Origin: Flavobacterium glaciei
Lineage (GTDB): Bacteria > Bacteroidota > Bacteroidia > Flavobacteriales > Flavobacteriaceae
Direction: 5' to 3'
Assembly: GCF_003350545.1 (NCBI RefSeq)
Contig: NZ_QQBA01000008.1
Span: 1-64,000, forward strand
Length of the DNA: 64,000 nt
Shown here in pieces: positions 59,909 to 64,000 of this stretch (position 1 is the stretch's first letter; each line of letters starts with the position of its first letter). A model generated the notes under the pieces. The model saw only the letters and a list, made by a program, of their open reading frames with translations, did no database searches and was not told the DNA's origin. Both the position numbers and the translations under genes were made by a program.

Positions 59909-61180
59909 TTATTTTAGAATAGTTTGCTTTCTGTCTGGACCTACAGAAACTATTTTGATAGGAACTTCTACTTCTTTTTCAATGAATGCAATGTATTCTT
60001 TCAACTCTGTCGGTAATTCATCATAAGTTGTCATACCTGTCAAGTCTTGTTTCCATCCTTTGAAATCTTGATACACAGGAGTTACATTTTCAGGCTCAAT
60101 GTTATAAGGGAAATGAGAAATATTCTCTCCTTTGTAGTTATATTCGGTACATACTTTTAAGGTTTCAAATCCTGAAAGCACATCACCTTTCATCATCATC
60201 AATTGTGTTACACCATTGACTTGAATAGCATATTTCAACGCTACTAAGTCTAACCAGCCACAACGTCTTTGTCTTCCGGTTACAGATCCAAATTCATTTC
60301 CTACACGTGCCATTGTTGCGCCATCCTCATCAAAAAGTTCTGTTGGGAACGGGCCACTTCCTACGCGAGTAACATACGCTTTAAAAATTCCGTAAACTTC
60401 TTTAATTTTATTTGGAGCAATCCCTAAACCGGTACAAGCACCAGCAGCAGTAGTATTTGATGAAGTTACAAATGGATATGTTCCAAAATCAACATCTAAT
60501 AATGAACCTTGAGCACCTTCACACAAGATTGATTTACCTGCTTTTTGAGCTTGGTGTAAATACTCTTCACTGTCAATAAAATCTAATTTTTTTAATTCTT
60601 CGATTGCTTCAAAGAATTCAGTTTCCATTTCAGCTAAATTGTATTGAATTGATACATCGTAAAATTTGATCATTTCTTCGTGCTTGTCAGCCAATGCTCT
60701 GTAGCGATCTGCAAAATCTTCAAGTTCGATATCACCTACACGAATACCATTTCTTCCTGTTTTGTCCATATACGTTGGACCAATACCTTTTAATGTAGAA
60801 CCTATTTTAGCTTTTCCTTTAGAGGCTTCAGAAGCGGCATCTAACAAACGGTGCGTAGGCAAAATTAAATGTGCTTTTCTTGAAATGATTAATTTGCTTT
60901 TGATGTCTAAATTAAATTTTTCAAGACCTTCAATTTCTTTTTGAAATACAACAGGATCAATTACTACTCCATTTCCAATGATGTTTACAGCAGTTTTATG
61001 AAAAATACCAGAAGGGATAGTTCTAAGAACATGCTTTATACCGTCAAATTCTAAAGTATGCCCTGCATTTGGACCTCCTTGAAAACGTGCGATAATGTCA
61101 TAATTTGAAGTTAGAACATCAACAATTTTTCCTTTTCCTTCATCTCCCCATTGTAATCCTAGTAATAAATCTACGGTCAT
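59909..61180 (-). CDS. purA: Adenylosuccinate synthetase
   Basis: A 423-residue enzyme for the first committed step of AMP synthesis: IMP + aspartate + GTP to adenylosuccinate. It begins [21 protein letters not shown] with the GTP-binding P-loop variant GxxxxGKG; catalytic His is in [11 protein letters not shown] near residue 41; [24 protein letters not shown] is near residue 127; [30 protein letters not shown] segment near 220 and [14 protein letters not shown] near 300 complete the family pattern. Length is normal. It is 32 bp after a fur-family gene on the same strand, so likely co-transcribed. Confidence 0.96.
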   Translation of the reverse strand: MTVDLLLGLQWGDEGKGKIVDVLTSNYDIIARFQGGPNAGHTLEFDGIKHVLRTIPSGIFHKTAVNIIGNGVVIDPVVFQKEIEGLEKFNLDIKSKLIISRKAHLILPTHRLLDAASEASKGKAKIGSTLKGIGPTYMDKTGRNGIRVGDIELEDFADRYRALADKHEEMIKFYDVSIQYNLAEMETEFFEAIEELKKLDFIDSEEYLHQAQKAGKSILCEGAQGSLLDVDFGTYPFVTSSNTTAAGACTGLGIAPNKIKEVYGIFKAYVTRVGSGPFPTELFDEDGATMARVGNEFGSVTGRQRRCGWLDLVALKYAIQVNGVTQLMMMKGDVLSGFETLKVCTEYNYKGENISHFPYNIEPENVTPVYQDFKGWKQDLTGMTTYDELPTELKEYIAFIEKEVEVPIKIVSVGPDRKQTILK

Positions 61181-61212
61181 TCTATCTGTTATTTGTAGTT
61201 AGTTTTTTATGT

Positions 61213-61695
61213 TTATGAACGATTTTCTTCGTCCAAGTTGTTCTTTTGCTTTTTAGTTCCATAGAGATACAATGAGTGATTGGTTATCTCTATATCGAAT
61301 ATTTCTTCAATTGTTTTCTTGATACTTTGAATTCTTGGATCACAAAACTCAATTACTTCGCCAGTATCCGTCATAATAATATGATCGTGTTGCTTATCGA
61401 AATATGATTTTTCGTAATGTGCTTGATTTTGCCCAAATTGGTGTTTACGAACTAAAGCACAATCTAATAGCAATTCTATCGTGTTATAAAGAGTTGCTCT
61501 ACTCACACGATAATTTTTATTTTTCATTTTGATATAAAGGTTTTCTACATCAAAATGTTCTTCGCTATCGTAAATTTCCTGAAGGATTGCATAACGTTCA
61601 GGAGTCTTGCGATGTCCTTTTTTTTCAAGATATATTGTAAATACATTTTTTACAATTTCTTGGTTTTTGGTGTTATCTGTGGAAATGAGTGTCAT
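61213..61695 (-). CDS. Fur-family transcription regulator lacking one CxxC motif
   Basis: A 160-residue metalloregulator-like protein. The winged helix covers residues about 15-90: [60 protein letters not shown]. The dimer domain has [33 protein letters not shown]. Canonical Fur has HDH-x-x-C-x-x-C-G; here the two Cys are Met/Thr-type (I-M-T-D-T-G), so the structural zinc site is lost or altered, while the H-D-H regulatory ligands remain. Fur, PerR or Zur sensing cannot be decided. The ATG lies 7 nt after a -7 box. purA and spoT flank it. Confidence 0.87.
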   Translation of the reverse strand: MTLISTDNTKNQEIVKNVFTIYLEKKGHRKTPERYAILQEIYDSEEHFDVENLYIKMKNKNYRVSRATLYNTIELLLDCALVRKHQFGQNQAHYEKSYFDKQHDHIIMTDTGEVIEFCDPRIQSIKKTIEEIFDIEITNHSLYLYGTKKQKNNLDEENRS

Positions 61696-61702
61696 ATGCG
61701 GG

Positions 61703-61710
61703 CAAAGATA
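61703..61710 (-). promoter_or_regulatory. -7 promoter box of the fur-family gene, leaderless type
   Basis: TATCTTTG on the minus strand fits TAnnTTTG, 7 nt before the ATG at 61695. The same layout as the AEC gene promoter at 55150-55157. Confidence 0.55.
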
Positions 61711-61811
61711 AATTTTTTAGTTTAAAGTATAAAGTTTAAGGTTTGTTTAGTTTCAAGTTTTTTAGTTTCATGTCGTACAAATTGAGATTTGAATCTAAAA
61801 ACTATTTTTTT

Positions 61812-64000
61812 CTACGTTTTATAAACCCTTGTTACTTTGTCTATTCCGTCAATTTTTTTGATATTACTGATCATTTTTTTCAAAATCGTATTGTTTTGAA
61901 CAATTACGGCAACTTGACCATGAAAAATTCCTGCATCGGTACTCAAAGAAATACTCTGAATATTAACATTCATGTTGTTCGAAATTACTTTTGTCAATTG
62001 GTTGGTAAGTCCTAAAACATCCATACCAGTAATATTTATAATAGCTTTAAATTCCTCCTGAGAAGAGTCGATCCATTTTGCTGACATGATTCGGTACGCA
62101 TAATTTGACTGCATACCAATGGCGTTTGGACAATCTTTCTTGTGTACTTTGATACCTTCGTTTATAGTCACAAAACCAAAAACATCATCACCAGGAATAG
62201 GGTTGCAGCAAGGCGATAATTTGTAATCGAGTTTATCATGTTCTTTGCCAAAAACAAGCATGTCATAATTGCTACTTATTATTGGTTTGTGGATATCCTC
62301 ATCAGAAGTGCTTGGCGAGCGTTTCATTTTATTTTTAAAAAAATTAATGAAAGAATTGCTCTTTTGTGCTGCGTAATCTTTAAGTTGCTGGTTTTCAATG
62401 GCGCCAATTCCCACTCTGTAAAATAAATCAAGACTTGTTTTCAGTTTGAAAAAATTGACTAATTCATTAATAACTTGTTCACTCAACGTTATTTTTAAAT
62501 GTTTTAGTTTTCGGGTCAATAGTTCTTTTCCCTCTTCACCGATTTTCTTGGTATTTTCGTTTAAAACATTTTTAATTTTTGTTTTAGCTCTTGAAGTGGT
62601 AACATAATCCAGCCAGTTGATGGTTGGTTTTTGATGTTGTGAGGTAATAACTTCAATTTGGTCACCACTTTTTAATTCGAAATTCAAAGGGACTAATTTC
62701 CCATTGACGCGAGTTCCTCTGGTTCTAATTCCAATTTCGGAGTGAATGCTGAACGCAAAATCTAATGAAGTTGCACCCTTAGGAAGTGATTTTATTTCAC
62801 CTTTTGGAGTAAACACAAAGATTTCCTTAGAATATAAATTCATTTTAAAATCTTCAACAAAATCTACTGCATTAGTTTCAGAATTTTCTAAAGCTTCTTT
62901 TAATAGATTTAACCAAACATCCAAACCACTTTCTTCGGTGGCACCATTTTTATATTTGTAATGTGCAGCGTATCCTTTTTCGGCAATTTCATCCATGCGT
63001 TCGCTTCGAACTTGGACTTCAACCCACCGACCTTTTGGTCCCATAACGGTAATGTGCAGCGCTTCGTAACCGGTTGATTTTGGTGATGATATCCAATCGC
63101 GTAACCTACTTGGACTTGGTCTGTAATGATCAGTTACTATAGAATATATTTTCCAAGCAAGAAATTTTTCGTCGTGGGGATTGGACTTATAAACAATTCG
63201 CAATGCAAATTTATCATACACTTCATCAAAACTCACGTTTTGAGCCTGCATCTTTCTACGAATAGAATAAATAGATTTTGGGCGTCCTTTTATAATATAA
63301 TCAACTCCTTCAGCGTCTAATGAGCTTTTTAATACATCAGAAATGTCTTTTATGTAGGCATCCTGTTCCTCTTTGGTTTCTTTTATTTTGCTGACAATTT
63401 CATTATATACAGCAGATTCAGTGTATTTTAAACCTAAGTCTTCCAGTTTTGTTTTTATATTATATAAACCTAGTCGATGTGCTAATGGAGCATATATGTA
63501 TAAAGTCTCTGAAGCAATTTTTGTCTGCTTGTCCTCCTGCATTGATTCCATAGTTTGCATATTATGCAAACGATCAGCTAGCTTTATCAAAATTACTCGT
63601 ACGTCATCATTCAGTGTAAGAATCATTTTTCTGAAATTCTCTGCTTGTAATGAGGCGTTTAAATCCTTTTGAACCATAGATATTTTTGTTAATCCCTCAA
63701 CGATTTGAGCCACTTTAGGATTAAATAAATGTTCGATATCTTGTATGGTAGTTGGCGTGTCTTCTACTACATCGTGCAATAATGCAGCTGCTATAGATGT
63801 AGCACCCAAACCGATCTCAGAAGCAACAATTTTTGCTACAGCAATGGGGTGAAAAATATAAGCCTCACCTGATTTTCTGCGTTGCTCTTTATGAGCTTCT
63901 ACTGAAACATCAAATGCTTTTCGGATTAGTTTCTTATCTTCAGGTGTTAAAGTTTGATAACTTATGCGAAGCAATTCTTTATATTCTTGGGCAATTGCCT
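61812..64000 (-). CDS. spoT: Bifunctional (p)ppGpp synthetase/hydrolase, 5' end outside the window
   Basis: Visible 729 codons of a RelA/SpoT enzyme. The frame is open to the right edge (residues AIAQEYKE precede the first possible TTG), so the start lies beyond 64000. Domains in order: HD hydrolase (GEAYIFHPIAVAKIVA, AALLHDVVEDT, KLADRLHNMQTM, all catalytic residues present), synthetase (GRPKSIYSIRRKM near visible residue 240, then YEALHITVMGPKGRWVEVQVRSERMDEIAEKGYAAHYKYK), TGS (FVFTPKGEIKSLPKGATSLDFAFSIH), helical/zinc-finger region (LSPCCNPIPGDDVFGFVT) and an ACT domain at the C-terminus. It is probably both synthetase and hydrolase. The fur gene and purA follow on the same strand. Confidence 0.97.
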   Translation of the reverse strand, partial: AIAQEYKELLRISYQTLTPEDKKLIRKAFDVSVEAHKEQRRKSGEAYIFHPIAVAKIVASEIGLGATSIAAALLHDVVEDTPTTIQDIEHLFNPKVAQIVEGLTKISMVQKDLNASLQAENFRKMILTLNDDVRVILIKLADRLHNMQTMESMQEDKQTKIASETLYIYAPLAHRLGLYNIKTKLEDLGLKYTESAVYNEIVSKIKETKEEQDAYIKDISDVLKSSLDAEGVDYIIKGRPKSIYSIRRKMQAQNVSFDEVYDKFALRIVYKSNPHDEKFLAWKIYSIVTDHYRPSPSRLRDWISSPKSTGYEALHITVMGPKGRWVEVQVRSERMDEIAEKGYAAHYKYKNGATEESGLDVWLNLLKEALENSETNAVDFVEDFKMNLYSKEIFVFTPKGEIKSLPKGATSLDFAFSIHSEIGIRTRGTRVNGKLVPLNFELKSGDQIEVITSQHQKPTINWLDYVTTSRAKTKIKNVLNENTKKIGEEGKELLTRKLKHLKITLSEQVINELVNFFKLKTSLDLFYRVGIGAIENQQLKDYAAQKSNSFINFFKNKMKRSPSTSDEDIHKPIISSNYDMLVFGKEHDKLDYKLSPCCNPIPGDDVFGFVTINEGIKVHKKDCPNAIGMQSNYAYRIMSAKWIDSSQEEFKAIINITGMDVLGLTNQLTKVISNNMNVNIQSISLSTDAGIFHGQVAVIVQNNTILKKMISNIKKIDGIDKVTRVYKT

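Noticed and set aside
1..64000. tRNA, rRNA or CRISPR loci
   Set aside because: I found no cloverleaf with CCA-like end or T-arm motif in the gaps and no regularly spaced repeats; the tandem units at 9.7-9.95 kb have no spacers.

Overview
This 64 kb window looks like chromosomal DNA of a Bacteroidota bacterium, most likely a Flavobacterium or close relative. The evidence is low GC content, A-rich leaders without clear Shine-Dalgarno sequences, many copies of the Bacteroidota -7 promoter box TAnnTTTG, B12-dependent methylmalonyl-CoA mutase split into mutA/mutB with a separate meaB, a GapB-type GAPDH of about 480 residues, a DUF2279 protein, and several families of short dispersed intergenic repeats. 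About 61 protein genes are supported. I see no rRNA, tRNA, CRISPR array, transposase or prophage.

Layout. 1-8.3 kb is loosely packed: a possible 39-codon ORF, an exported VOC protein, a GT9 glycosyltransferase, a CDGSH Fe-S protein, a GAF-PAS sensor without a kinase domain, a beta-hydroxyacid dehydrogenase, and a repeat-bordered pair (PLD-family nuclease plus small membrane protein) that is the best accessory-island candidate. 8.3-18 kb holds an APC permease, gap, an HtrA protease, dapF, a GNAT, mltG with an overlapping DUF2279 gene, and a lysozyme-like exported protein. 18-23 kb is udk-ftsB/divIC-mutA-mutB. 23-25.6 kb is a Crp/Fnr regulator, pirin, YceI and a degenerate receiver. 25.7-34 kb carries an SDR, an aminotransferase, an RsmI-like methylase, LMW-PTP, dnaA, a thioesterase, YigZ, a HAD protein and ribD. 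34-40.5 kb has a GNAT, prmC, an ABC permease, hisS, grpE and dnaJ.

40.7-47 kb is one long plus-strand block: NatA/NatB-like ABC exporter, MscS channel, NtrC-like regulator, helicase-like protein, DUF2007 protein and Cof-type HAD phosphatase. 47-64 kb contains mtaB, an SDR, a beta-propeller-like protein, ppk2, an outer-membrane beta-barrel protein, MATE, meaB, AEC and MFS transporters, a 1-Cys peroxiredoxin, an EamA transporter, a NUDIX hydrolase, purA, a fur-family gene and spoT, which runs off the right edge.

How genes work together: MutA, MutB and MeaB form the methylmalonyl-CoA/succinyl-CoA route; GrpE and DnaJ are DnaK co-chaperones; MltG, DapF, FtsB/DivIC and the lysozyme-like protein serve the cell wall and division; PPK2 and SpoT concern polyphosphate and (p)ppGpp metabolism.

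The most notable structure lies between genes. At least four copies of one repeat family share conserved ends around central hairpins of unrelated sequence. A second family has two copies with the same design, one of which is nested in inverted CATTGCGAGGAAC arms, and one arm supplies the C-terminal tail of PrmC. Several proteins lack an expected part: an NtrC-like AAA+ regulator without HTH and with GAFTSA, a one-lobe helicase, a DnaJ with half its zinc finger, a Fur protein without the first CxxC, and a sensor without its ATPase. All calls are from reading the sequence; no database search was possible.
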